In this document: positions 1 to 9,639 of the stretch, piece after piece
Layout: each line of letters starts with the position of its first letter
Position numbering within the stretch: position 1 is the stretch's first letter
Assembly: GCF_017654505.1 (NCBI RefSeq)
Contig: NC_054548.1
Span: 32,563,774-32,627,773 of the forward strand
Reading direction: 5' to 3'
Source of the DNA: Polyodon spathula
Taxonomy: Eukaryota; Chordata; Actinopteri; Acipenseriformes; Polyodontidae
Length of the DNA stretch: 64,000 bases
Program-made: the position numbers and the translations under genes
Notes under the pieces: generated by a model
The model's database searches: none
What the model was told of the DNA's origin: nothing
What the model saw: the letters and a program-made list of their open reading frames with translations, nothing else

Positions 1-169
1 TTCTTAAACTAAAAAACCTCACAAAACGAACATTCACGCACAAAAACGTTAGTTTACCTATCGTAAACCTGGTTCCCTGAAAGAGAAGATGGCCACCAAA
101 CATTGTTACAGGAAACATGTACTAGAGCCGTCGCGAGAGAAGAAAGAACAGCAGCAAGATCAACGACGT

Positions 170-999
170 GAGTGTGCAACCTCGAGGACCCTAGTGCCCA
201 CAGAGGGCAATGAGGGATCTACCACATTAAGGCGGTAGAACCTGGCAAAGGTATGAGGGGTAGCCCAGCTAGCCGCATCACAAATTTCAGCCATGGAGGC
301 ACCTCAGAAGAGGGCCCATGACTTAACCACACCTCTAGTGGAATGTGTGGCTATCCGCCCAGGCGGGGGTAATCCAGCACTATCATAAGCAATCGAGACT
401 GTGGCTGCAATCCAACGCGACAGCCATTGTTTTGAAAGGGGCTGTCCCAGGGTTCGTGTTCCACAGCAGACGAAGAACTGGTCAGATTGACGCAGCGCTC
501 TTGTCCTATCCGCATAACATCTCAATGCCTGTACCAGGCAGAGAAAGAGGGAGTACCATAGGGTGCAGTGTGTCGAAGGTGCAGATCGACCTGCACCTTC
601 CCAAAACATTCCCAAATGTGCTCCACCACCCTGGAGAGGAGGTCCGCTGCCCCATTCTCCATGCCCGGAACATGAGTCGCCCAAAGGGGCAGCAGGTTCC
701 GTTGTACCCAAATCAGAAGCCTGAAGGCTAGACGATGCAACCCTGGGACCGAGGCCACCCTGGTGGTTGACATACACCAACACTGATGTAGTGTCTGTGC
801 GGATCAGCACATGTCCATTCCGCACCATGGGTAGGAAGTGCTGGAGGGCAAGGAACACAGCTTGCAGCTCCAACATGTTGATATGCAAGAACGTCCAATG
901 GCCCGACCAGGGTCTGCTGACTCCTCTGCCTTCCCAGACCTCGCCCCAGCACTGGAGGCATCTGTCGTCACTACCTTGTGGTTGTAATCCGCCCCCCAT
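170..999 (-). pseudogene. DIRS copy A RNase H joined to tyrosine recombinase end
   Basis: An open frame of 231 residues (999-304) starts in the RNase H-like domain, with HINMLELQAVFLAL and LIRTDTTSV. After frame slips it runs into a region ending HSTRGVVKSWA, the HxxR box of a tyrosine recombinase. Past one in-frame TGA the same frame continues to about 170 and includes FARFYRLN, whose Tyr codon (235-237) is the likely catalytic nucleophile. Most of the recombinase between RNase H and the HxxR box is missing, so the ORF is a deletion fusion. Family knowledge: DIRS elements integrate through this recombinase. Confidence 0.7.
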
Positions 1000-1084
1000 T
1001 CAAACTCCTTGACGCAGGTGAGAGGAAATCCTCCACCAGCGCAGGGCCACCGTACTCGCGAGATACACTGTCAGACGGTGCCCG

Positions 1085-1878
1085 TCACATTTGGGATGTA
1101 ACCGGAATGCACTGAGCCACGTCTGTAGCGGGCGCATGCTCAATAGACCCAGCTCGATGGCTGATACCGCTGCTGCCATCAGACCCAGAAGTTGTTGGCA
1201 CAAAGCAAGGAACATCTTCGATCCCTGCCGAAACAGGGAGAGGTGGTGTTGTAAAGCTACTACCCTGTCGTCTGATAGGTATGCACGCATCGTGGTGGAG
1301 TCCACCTGGAGCCTCACATACATTATGGACTGGCGTCAGCCGACTCTTGGCATTGTTGATGGTCTGGCCCAGCCTCACTAGATGCTCCGTCACTAGCGCC
1401 GTCTGGGCCATCGCTCCCTCCCGCGACTGGGAACAGATAAACCAGTCGTCGAGGTAATTCATCACTCTGACTCCTTGCAGGATGCACTTTGAAAAAGTAC
1501 GGGGAGCTAAGGAGAGGCCGAATGGCAGCATGGAAAACTCGTATGCATTTCCCTGAAAGGCTGTGGATGAATGGGAACGTGAAAATACGCATCCTGTAAG
1601 TCCACCATGGTGAACCAGTCGCCCGGCCAGACAAACTGGAGTATGTGGCGATGAGTCAGCATGTGGAACCCTTTCTGTTTTAGAAACTTCAAGTCCAGGA
1701 TGGGGCGAAAACTACCGTCCCACTTTGGTAACAGAAAGTATCTCGAGTAGAACCCCTCTCCGAGAGGGGTAGGATCTACGAGATGAATGGCGCATTTGTC
1801 CAGCAAGGCTGCCACTTCGGTCTGGAGCACCGAGGCCTGAAGCGGATCCGTCACTAACGTAGTTTTGACGCTGCGCAA
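1085..1878 (-). pseudogene. DIRS copy A reverse transcriptase (broken)
   Basis: This is the reverse transcriptase domain of the DIRS element. The first part (1878 to about 1560) reads through a palm with KWDGSFRPILDLK and MVDLQDAYFHVPIHP, typical of DIRS RT. A frameshift near 1550 moves the reading to a second frame (1531-1085) that carries MLPFGLSLAPRTFSK and NYLDDW, the catalytic YxDD-type box. A third frame (1323-1000) continues through the connector toward RNase H. Domain identity is clear from these motifs. At least two frameshifts mean no functional enzyme. Confidence 0.8.
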
Positions 1879-1899
1879 AGAAGGGGGACAGTGTTAGAG

Positions 1900-2467
1900 A
1901 CAGCAACTTGGCTTTAAGCAGGTTCATTGTCAGTCTCCAGTCTTCTACATTGTCTCTAATGCGACTGATATGTCCCTCAATGGTGATGTCTCTTTTATCT
2001 AGATCAAATTTGTTGAGGGTTGACGCAAGCTTGTGGACTTGGTCGATTTCTTTTTCTCCAAGACAGGTGGATTGCAAGCGATAAGGTGCTCTGTCCACTT
2101 GGTACAAACCATTAGTTTTCAGTTCAGGTTGCCCTGTTTCACCATTGTGTGTTGCAGAGGTATAGGCTGGGCTCTGCATTCTGTTGTCAAGGATTAGCCC
2201 TGGGGAGCAGAGCGTACTCAGGTAGCGAGGTCACACTCTCGGCAACGTTTCGGTGGAGACCATTGTGACTGAGCCCATAGCGTTGCACGCCAGATGGCAC
2301 ACTTGAGGCAGCTTCTTACAGTCATTGGTCTCTGTTTCAGAGCCGAGCCACCTCTCGAGAGCTGGCTCACTACTTCTTGTAGGCTTCCTGCCTCAGTATT
2401 GTTTGTTTCAGCTCTGGATCTTTTGTCCGAGTGCTGATCTGACCTTAGATAATTCAGTTCTCTAGGA
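1900..2467 (-). other. Unassigned stretch upstream of DIRS-A RT
   Basis: This stretch lies 5' of the DIRS-A RT in element orientation. It carries minus-strand open frames (2179-1712 and 2484-2218), the second Cys-containing (SCLKCAIW, RECDL). I cannot match either to a known domain. It could be degraded DIRS gag or unrelated sequence. Confidence 0.3.
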
Positions 2468-2782
2468 GGAATTGCAAACGCCACTTACTTTTATTAAGAC
2501 TAACATCATGACTAATGTCATGTCTGGAATTAATTACCAGCTGGGACTGAAGCAAGTCAGGTCTGTGAGCTCCAGTGACGGCCTGACTAGGATAATTCCA
2601 GTTGCTGGCGCATACTCTAAAGAGGTGTATGTGTGCTGAAGGCATTGGTCTGAAGTTTTCCTGCAACCTGCCTGCATTGTTTTTTCCAGAACGCTCCTAT
2701 CCACAACATCTACGGAGGAAATTTGTGAGTAGCAAACAAAAGAAAAAAAGAAAGCAAGAGTTTATGTATTGATATTTCAAAT
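2468..2782. repeat. Dispersed repeat R, copy 1, left half
   Basis: This segment closely matches 25912-26369 (shared block around ttttattaagactaacatc, then gcaagtcaggtctg and ctgcaacctgcctg). It is interrupted after 2782 by ERV1 and resumes at 13271. The minus strand is open over about 70 codons in both copies, but the conservation looks like repeat similarity and I claim no protein. Confidence 0.7.
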
Positions 2783-3309
2783 TGTAGGGTCACAAAATGA
2801 AGTGCAGAGATGATCAGAGACAATCGATCACACCGATCGTTGCATCAAAGGTTTATTGCAGTGGTCATCAAAATACAGAGCGCTCCGGAGAATAACAGTC
2901 ACTTCATCAGTAACTAGTGTATTCTGCCGGGGTAAGGCACATACATGGGTTATATAGTTTCTACATAAAATTCCCTGCTCCTATCAGGATTTGGCAGTCA
3001 GCAGACAATTCATTCATCCCTACCCCTTAAACTCATATACTCAACCAATAGAGGATAGCTGTGGGGCATGATTGCCCCCTCTGTTGCAGTTGTTATGTTC
3101 ACTTCAACCTGGAATTTATGATCGAGCAAGCAAGCAGGCATTGCCCTTCTTCTACCATGCCCCCACTGCCCCTGGACATCTGACCCAACCTAATGGTGTA
3201 CTGAAACATTACACCCTTCCCCCCTCCTTTCACAAATTCCTCACTAAACATTATAAAACCGCACCCAAATGATCGTTGGTTGAAAGTGTTATCCTGTTCG
3301 GTTCCTTCA
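2783..3309 (-). repeat. ERV1 3' LTR
   Basis: 527 bp, starting TGTAGGG and ending CCTTCA on the plus strand, and almost identical to 12747-13270. The adjacent 3310-3322 is the pyrimidine complement of a purine-rich tract (AAGGGGGGACTG on the minus strand), as expected just upstream of a 3' LTR. Confidence 0.9.
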
Positions 3310-3362
3310 GTCCCCCCTTATGGTCCATGACCATAGGTCAGATAGACCATAGGACTTGATCT
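3310..3362. other. ERV1 polypurine tract and 3' untranslated remnant
   Basis: A short stretch between the ERV1 3' LTR and the inserted CR1. It holds the polypurine tract next to the LTR and no gene. Confidence 0.55.
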
Positions 3363-4790
3363 TAAGAACATAAGAACATAAGAAAGTTTACAAACGAGCG
3401 GAGGCCATTCGGCCCATCTTGCTCATTTGGTTGTTAGTAGCTTATTGATCCCAAAATCTCATCAAGCAGCTTCTTGAAGGATCCCAGGGTGTCAGCTTCA
3501 ACAACATTACTTGGGAGTTGATTCCAGACCCTCACAATTCTCTGTGTAAAAAAGTGTCTCCTATTTTCTGTTCTGAATGCCCCTTTTTCTAAACTCCATT
3601 TGTGACCCCTGGTCCTTGTTTCATTTTTCAGGCTGAAAAAGTCCCTTGGGTCGACACTGTCAATACCTTTTAGAATTTTGAATGCTTGAATTAGGTCGCC
3701 ACGTAGTCTTCTTTGTTCAAGACTGAACAGATTCAATTCTTTTAGCCTGTCTGCATATGACATGCCTTTTAAGTCCGGAATAATTCTGGTCGCTCTTCTT
3801 TGCACTCTTTCTAGAGCAGCAATATCTTTTTTATAGCGAGGTGACCAGAACTGAACACAATATTCAAGATGAGGTCTCTCTAGTGCATTGTACAGTTTTA
3901 ACATTACTTCCCTTGATTTAAATTCAACACTTTTCACAATGTATCCGAGCATCTTGTTAGCCTTTTTTATAGCTTCCCCACATTGTCTAGATGAAGACAT
4001 TTCTGAGTCAACAAAAACTCCTAGGTCTTTTTCATAGATTCCTTCTCCAATTTCAATATCTCCCATATGATATTTATAATGTACATTTTTATTTCCTGCG
4101 TGCAGTACCTTACACTTTTCTCTATTAAATGTCATTTGCCATGTGTCTGCCCAGTTCTGAATCTTGTCTAGATCATTTTGAATGACCTTTGCTGCTGCAA
4201 CAGTGTTTGCCACTCCTCCTACTTTTGTGTCGTCTGCAAATTTAACAAGTTTGCTTACTATACCAGAATCTAAATCATTAATGTAGATTAGGAATAGGAG
4301 AGGACCTAATACTGATCCCTGTGGTACACCGCTGGTTACCACACTCCATTCTGAGGTTTTTCCTCTAATCAGTACTTTCTGTTTTCTACATGTTAACCAC
4401 TCCCTAATCCATGTACATGTGTTTCCTTGAATCCCAACTGCGTTCAGTTTGAGAATTAATCTTTTGTGCGGGACTTTGTCAAAAGCTTTCTGGAAATCTA
4501 AATAAACCATGTCATATGCTTTGCAATTATCCATTATGGATGTTGCATCCTCAAAAAAATCAAGCAAGTTAGTTAGGCACGATCTCCCTTTCCTAAAACC
4601 ATGTTGACTGTCTCCCAGTACCCTGTTACCATATAGGTAATTTTCCATTTTGGATCTTATTATAGTTTCCATAAGTTTGCATATAATAGAAGTCAGGCTT
4701 ACTGGTCTGTAGTTACCTGGTTCAGTTTTGTTTCCCTTTTTGTGGATCGGTATTACGTTTGCAATTTTCCAGTCTGTCGGTACCACCCCT
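3363..4790 (-). mobile_element. CR1 LINE copy 1 (5'-truncated), inserted in ERV1
   Basis: The left end carries tandem octamers (taagaaca, taagaaca), the reverse complement of the short 3' repeat typical of CR1 LINEs, and no poly(A). The sequence is nearly identical to the 3' part of the CR1 copies at 15579 and 28600. It stops at 4790, mid RT domain, which is the usual 5' truncation. It lies between ERV1 env and the 3' LTR, so it landed after or within that provirus. Confidence 0.88.
3434..4786 (-). pseudogene. CR1 copy 1 reverse transcriptase, 5'-truncated but open
   Basis: This is a 450-residue open frame for the C-terminal part of CR1 ORF2. Visible RT blocks are NYRPVSLTSIICKLME, GFRKGRSCLTNLLDF, VYLDFQKAFDKVPH, GVPQGSVLGPLLFLIYIND and the catalytic KFADDTK. 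A C-terminal region typical of CR1/L2 ORF2 follows (ALERVQRRATRIIP, RHFFTQRIVRVWNQLP). The endonuclease and the RT N-terminus are lost to truncation. The frame is undisturbed, implying a young insertion, but the protein could not retrotranspose alone. Confidence 0.88.
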
Positions 4791-4867
4791 AATCTTCGGG
4801 TCCCCGCCAGAGGTTACTAGCACTTGACAGGGACCTAATGTCTTAAATGCTCAAAGCATTTTTGTAG

Positions 4868-6290
4868 ATGGGTGCAGGTCTCAGGGGTTGATTTTGTAGA
4901 TGTCTGCGCTCTTGTTGGTGCGCATGTTCCTCCGCATTCTCCAGAATAGGATGAGTACAATAATCAGGCACACAAAGGAGCCTAAGGATGCAATCCTACC
5001 CGAGATGTTTCACCACCCAAACCAGTCAGGTCCACCTTTACCAAACTCCCAATCTTTACCAGATGTCCGGGACAGATTTATTTTAGCCAAATCAGTAGGC
5101 ATTTTAGCATGCACCTCAGCTAACACTGCTTCATGTTGAATTTCAGTTAGAGCCTCGTTATTTTCTTAATTGTTTGATATAAGGGTTTATGATCTATTGT
5201 GTGCAAAAATGCCTGAGCTTGCTGGTCCTGATACTTAATCACCTGGGGGTTGAGGGATGTATAACACGGCTGCCTAAAGTCATAGTATAATTTACATATG
5301 AGCAATAACTAATATTAGTAGCACAGAGCCGCGTACCCATTGATAGGTGACGCCAATCGGATGTCACACACCAATGGGTTTGGTTTAGTTGCACAATCTG
5401 CTCAAACCCTCGTAACGAGCATACTACAGCCCTCAATGATAGATTAGTTGCGTTCATGCGAGCATAACAAGTACATACAACAATTCTTTTGACTTGAATA
5501 CAACATTCAATATTAAACATACTACCATTAGCTACCCATCCTATATTATTAAGGGTATAGACATGGTTTCCCTCTGGCATCCCCAACGTTTGCACCCGAT
5601 GCAGCGCCTGGCGTTGCATCGGTGTCCCTGAAACGATCATAATTTGGTAATGTATGTCTGGAGTCTCGATTTGGGCAGGTGAGTACAGCGTCCCATATGT
5701 CAGCCGCCCATTCAATTCCGAGGCCTCCTTTTTTATTCTGTAAAGATGATCTGTGTGAGATAGAGAGCCTATTACTTAATAGATCCGTTATATCACGATT
5801 AACATGTGCCACCACGAGGGTCCCCATTCTATAACATCTCCCTTCATGTTGTGTAACATTTACATCTGTCATTACGGCCGTAATTAAGTCCTTAAAAGCT
5901 TTCACCACTAATTTAATAGCAACAGCATTATAATGTGCCCCTGTAGCTGTATTGATAAAGCTTTGAGCATTATACCAGTTTGTCCCATCATTCCGCTGTT
6001 TCTGAAACTCAGCATTCACATTATTCATGAGCTGCCCCAAACCAACCTGCTGCTTCAGATAGAATTTCTTGCTTGCGCCGTTTAGGGATGTTAGTGGACT
6101 GGTAAGTACTCTGTTTTACGTATCGGGTGAGTGCATATTTCATTTGGTCTGTGAATATCTTAGTCAGAGATAAGAAATCAGAACAATGGGTCTGTAACAA
6201 TTCTAATGAGTAATCACAATGCACTGTGACTCTGTGCCAGACCACCTCCTCAATGAACCCTAATAGTTCCCCCACCTCTATGAGCCTATG
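4868..6290 (-). pseudogene. ERV1 env remnant (SU end plus TM)
   Basis: These are pieces of a retroviral envelope on the minus strand, spread over three frames. The first (from 6275) ends with a basic KRRK cleavage-type motif followed by a Gly/Ala-rich segment (AAGWFGAA) where a fusion peptide would sit. The middle (5715-5239) is Cys-rich with several N-glycosylation sequons. The last (about 5150-4868) has a Trp-rich pre-membrane patch and a hydrophobic span at about 4905-4985, then basic residues and a stop. At least two frameshifts and one TGA break it. The surface subunit is mostly missing, so it has no function in entry. Confidence 0.65.
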
Positions 6291-6507
6291 TGGTGAAGAA
6301 GTGAAGGTCTTGGGGCAGGGGAGGTGTCATTGCGGGGTGTAAAGACATCATTACAGTATTGGTCAAGGGGATAAGGTCGTTCTGCCCCTAAGTATGGAGA
6401 CACGACCTGTTTTTCCTCCTGGTTGCATGCGTTGTCCCCGGGGGTTGATCTAATGAGTCAAGACAAAACACTTTATGGTTATACATTCAACACAAAACAT
6501 TTCATGG

Positions 6508-6924
6508 TTATGCCTTCTTTCCAGAGAATCCATATCCTCTCGCTCCTCTGTCCAACGAGGGGAGGCCTGAGACCTCCTTGACCTGTGGGTAGCAAATGCG
6601 TTCACATACAAGCTGAGCTACCCGATCGCCAGCTCTTATTTCAAAGGGCTCAGCCCCAGTATTTTGGACCAGGATACCTACATTTCCAGTACAGTTGGCA
6701 TCCACTATGCCAGCTCCTATGCGTATGCCATGCTTAACTGCTAAGCCGGAACGAGGGGCAAATCTGGCATAGCACTCAGGTGGTACTTTTATTTCTATAT
6801 CTGTCAAAACGAGGCTTTGACTTCCTGAAGGCACCAGGTAGTCATACGCGCTGTATAAATCAAGGCCAGCTGCCATCGGCAAAGCCCCAGTGGGCAAGTA
6901 CCCCGCAGGGGTCAATTTGACCAC
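6508..6924 (-). CDS. ERV1 dUTPase, open reading frame
   Basis: A 138-residue frame that matches trimeric dUTP pyrophosphatase across its length. dUTPase hydrolyses dUTP to dUMP and keeps uracil out of reverse-transcribed DNA. All five family motifs can be placed: AGLDLYSAYD (1), APRSGLAVKHG (2), AGIVDANCTGNVG (3), RAGDRVAQLV (4) and RGARGYGFSG (5). Motif 3 keeps the Asp but has Cys where the sugar-stacking Tyr normally lies, so activity is doubtful. It sits after RT and before env on the same strand, with RNase H and integrase deleted in between. It is the only uninterrupted ERV1 domain. The true start is unclear, since it may have been the C-terminal part of Pol. Confidence 0.85.
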   Translation of the reverse strand: MVKLTPAGYLPTGALPMAAGLDLYSAYDYLVPSGSQSLVLTDIEIKVPPECYARFAPRSGLAVKHGIRIGAGIVDANCTGNVGILVQNTGAEPFEIRAGDRVAQLVCERICYPQVKEVSGLPSLDRGARGYGFSGKKA

Positions 6925-6981
6925 TTGGAGGACATCCGCTTCTGCGGTTAACTTTTACATGTGTACGAAGCTTTTTTTCAC

Positions 6982-8265
6982 TTATTTGATAGGTGCGAAT
7001 GATGTTGGATGAGTGTTAGGAAAGGGGTGGGATATGTCAATCGTTTTTGGTAGAGCTTTGTCTGGGTTTTGTGTACCCATTGCCCTTGGTTTTATTTTAG
7101 GATACATACACAGAGTATAGTGTGTTTTCACTGTGATTTGGAGATGAAAATCCCTAGCTGGACTGGATATGCCTAGTGCAGGGGCCTCACTGATCTTTTG
7201 TTTAAGGTCGTTGAACCTCTGCTCTGTTTCGTCAGTCCACTCAATAGCTTCATATTTCTCGGATGTGTCTTTTAGTAGTGAGTACATAGGTCCTGCTGCT
7301 ATAGCATAGTCCTCTATGTATTCCCTGACGTAATTAATGGTACCCAAAAACTGTCTTAACTCAGTAACAGTTTGAGGCTTGGGTAACAAGGTGAGGGCCA
7401 ATTTCCTATCTGGGCTCATAGTCTTGCTGTTATAGCTGAGAATATGTCCCAGGTACATTACCTCTTGTTGTAAGAGCTGAGCCTTCTTTGGGTTGACCTT
7501 GAACCCTTGGACTTTTAGGAGCAGCAAGGTGGCCCTCAGCAGTTCCTTCGCTTCTGTAAGAGAGTTACTACACAACAACAAATCATCCACATATTGCAAA
7601 ATAGTGGGTTGTCTTTCAAGGGTCTCAGAGCCTTGGCAAGACACTGGTGGAACACTACTGGGGTACTAATATGATACCCCTGGGCATGCGGGTCCAGGTG
7701 TATTGGACCCCTTGCACCGTGAAAGCAAACTTCCATTGCAGGCCTTATCGATAGGCTTCAGAATCTGTTGCTTATATCAAGGACTGAGAACCAGCTGGCC
7801 TCAGCTGGTACTTCAGTCAATATAGTGTGGGGGTTAGCTACTATCTCTATCCATCTTGGGCAGGGCTTGGTTCAAGCATTGGTAGTCGATTGTAAGCCTC
7901 CACTTGCCCTCTCCCTTAGGGACTGGCAAAATTAGGCTGTTGGTGGGGAAGTTACACTCGACTACAATCCCTTGCATTAGTAAATCAGTAATAATGCCCT
8001 TTACTGCTGCCACTGCTTCAGGATTGACAGGGTACTGCCATTGTGGAAGATGGGTGTCTCCTTCAACTGTGATAAGCACGCCCACTGCCTTACCGCAGCC
8101 ATTGCTGTGCAGAGCCCACACTTCCGGGTACTGCTCAGTCAAGTCCTGGATTGTGAGAGGGAAAGATGAGACATACATTACCGCTAACTCTAAAATGTTT
8201 TGCTCATACGTTTTAACATGATACATTTCGACTAACGCGGATTGTGAGCCAATTACAAATTCCAC
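6982..8265 (-). pseudogene. ERV1 reverse transcriptase (broken)
   Basis: This is a retroviral RT in two main frames. The N-terminal part (8265-7834) carries LILPVPKGEGKWRLTIDYQ, a fingers/palm motif. The catalytic part (7644-6982) carries ILQYVDDLLL, then LGHILSYNSK and ELRQFLGTINYVREYI, and the ALGI segment at the thumb/connection boundary. The block between them is present but frameshifted and interrupted (7834-7650). The thumb and connection resemble gamma/epsilon-type (class I) RT by eye. RNase H is not recognisable after about 7130. Confidence 0.82.
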
Positions 8266-8428
8266 GAGTTCAGTTCTAAATGCTATTTACGTACCTCCAT
8301 TGACTCCTTCGATTACTACAAACTCTTTTGTTACCGGGATTGGCAGATTCCAGCCCCAGTATCAACTAACATTTTACATGGATGGCCTCTTACCTCCCCC
8401 CCTTTGCTCTGACCGAGACTACCGCACG

Positions 8429-8722
8429 TCACTCCCCTATCTGTGCCTGCAGCCATTGCAACATTCTTACGTATTCACTATAATCTCCTGGCGGTTCTTC
8501 TGCCGTTTCAGACTTTCCTGTAGCCACTGCCATTTTCACCAAATCATCTTTAAGTATCAATACGGCCACAATTAAAGCATTGCTTAAAATCGTATTCATT
8601 CTAAAACTTGGTGTGATTTTGCAGCTGTGAGCTGTGCCTTCAACATCTACTATTAACACTTCTCTGCTGCTGGACAACTGCCCAGGCACTTTATCTGCAT
8701 ATTGCCTGCTCTCTGGCAACAC
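8429..8722 (-). pseudogene. ERV1 small frame upstream of RT, unrecognised
   Basis: A 97-residue minus-strand frame between the inserted element and RT, in the position of gag end or protease. It contains short hydrophobic stretches (ALIVAVLIL) but no DTG protease motif or zinc knuckle that I can see. It may be a gag fragment. A short protease-like tail may lie at 8266-8350 in another frame, but I cannot support it firmly. Confidence 0.25.
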
Positions 8723-9400
8723 GCCCAGAATCTTATCTTGTACTGCTGCTTTGAGCTAAACTTCTAGCTTCCAGTCCTATTGCATCGCCATTGCGATCCA
8801 TATTTTATTTTAATCCACTCTCTTATACCAACTCCTGAACTAAAGCTTTCCATTCTCAAATTGTGACAGATTCCGTCCCTTTACACAGCTGCACTCGGCT
8901 ATTTCGTGAACACAGTTTACGTGTTCCCACTCATACTTATGTAAAGGTCACATACTGTTAAACACCTGTCTTTTCTAAAATGTTCGTTTATCTTTTGCTT
9001 AAACAAAACCAATCTAACCCAAGCAATTTATTAATAAAATTGTCATTCTAAACTGACTTCTCACCAATATAATTTTCCACTATGACAAATTACTCTACTT
9101 GGTGGATTTTATTAATGGTTTGTTTTCCTTGGCACCTTAAATTTATACATTGTTGGTGCACTCATGGAATTTAACTAGGGTTTTATGCCAATACCCTCAT
9201 CCACCCCACTTCGTGACGGTTTATGTAACAGGTTTTTCCTATTAATAGGTTGTCCTAACTCACAAATAGGTCAACATGTAATAGCCAACAGACAAACATA
9301 TATTAGATATATATGTAACACCCAGTTCAGAGACTCCACATTATGCTCAACTGTTGCTACTTAAAATATGACTATAGTCTTACGTGTATGGTATAATCTT
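8723..9400. other. No recognisable gene (AT-rich ERV1 interior)
   Basis: AT-rich sequence inside ERV1. I see no domain, repeat or LTR boundary. The missing left LTR of the inserted tRNA-Leu-primed element would be expected near here but is not found. Confidence 0.4.
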
Positions 9401-9407
9401 CACAACC

Positions 9408-9492
9408 ATACCTCTAGTGGCGGGGGCGGCCCGGCTCCCTCTAGTGGCGGGGGCGGCCCGGCTCCCTCTAGTGGCGGGGGCGGCAACGGCAG
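9408..9492. repeat. 27-bp tandem repeat, about 3 copies
   Basis: Three head-to-tail copies of a GC-rich unit beginning ccctctagtggcgggggc. The last copy diverges at its 3' end. It forms the distal end of the tRNA-Leu-primed element in ERV1. Confidence 0.85.
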
Positions 9493-9639
9493 TGGACCCT
9501 CGGCAACCCTAGAAAACAAAAAGGAGACACCAGCAGTCCCAAGCGATGCGGAGCAGCAGGCAACCCCAGGCGATGTGAAGCAGCAGGCAACCCCAGGCGA
9601 TCCAAATGTGTCATCCCTGAGCGTAGCGGGCGTGGCATC

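Larger units (their letters stand above)
60..2460 (-). mobile_element. DIRS-like retrotransposon copy A (decayed)
   Basis: This is a tyrosine-recombinase (DIRS-type) retrotransposon on the minus strand. In element order it shows reverse transcriptase, an RNase H-like domain and the end of a tyrosine recombinase, the set that defines DIRS elements as opposed to LTR elements. The left edge at 75-115 resembles the start of a second DIRS copy near 49130 (shared block around gatggccaccaaa). Matching ends on copies in opposite orientation fit inverted terminal repeats. The right boundary, where a dispersed repeat begins near 2468, is approximate. Frameshifts and stops throughout make it inactive. 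Confidence 0.75.

Noticed and set aside
4900..5139. Plus-strand 79-residue ORF
   Set aside because: Antisense of the ERV1 env membrane-span region.
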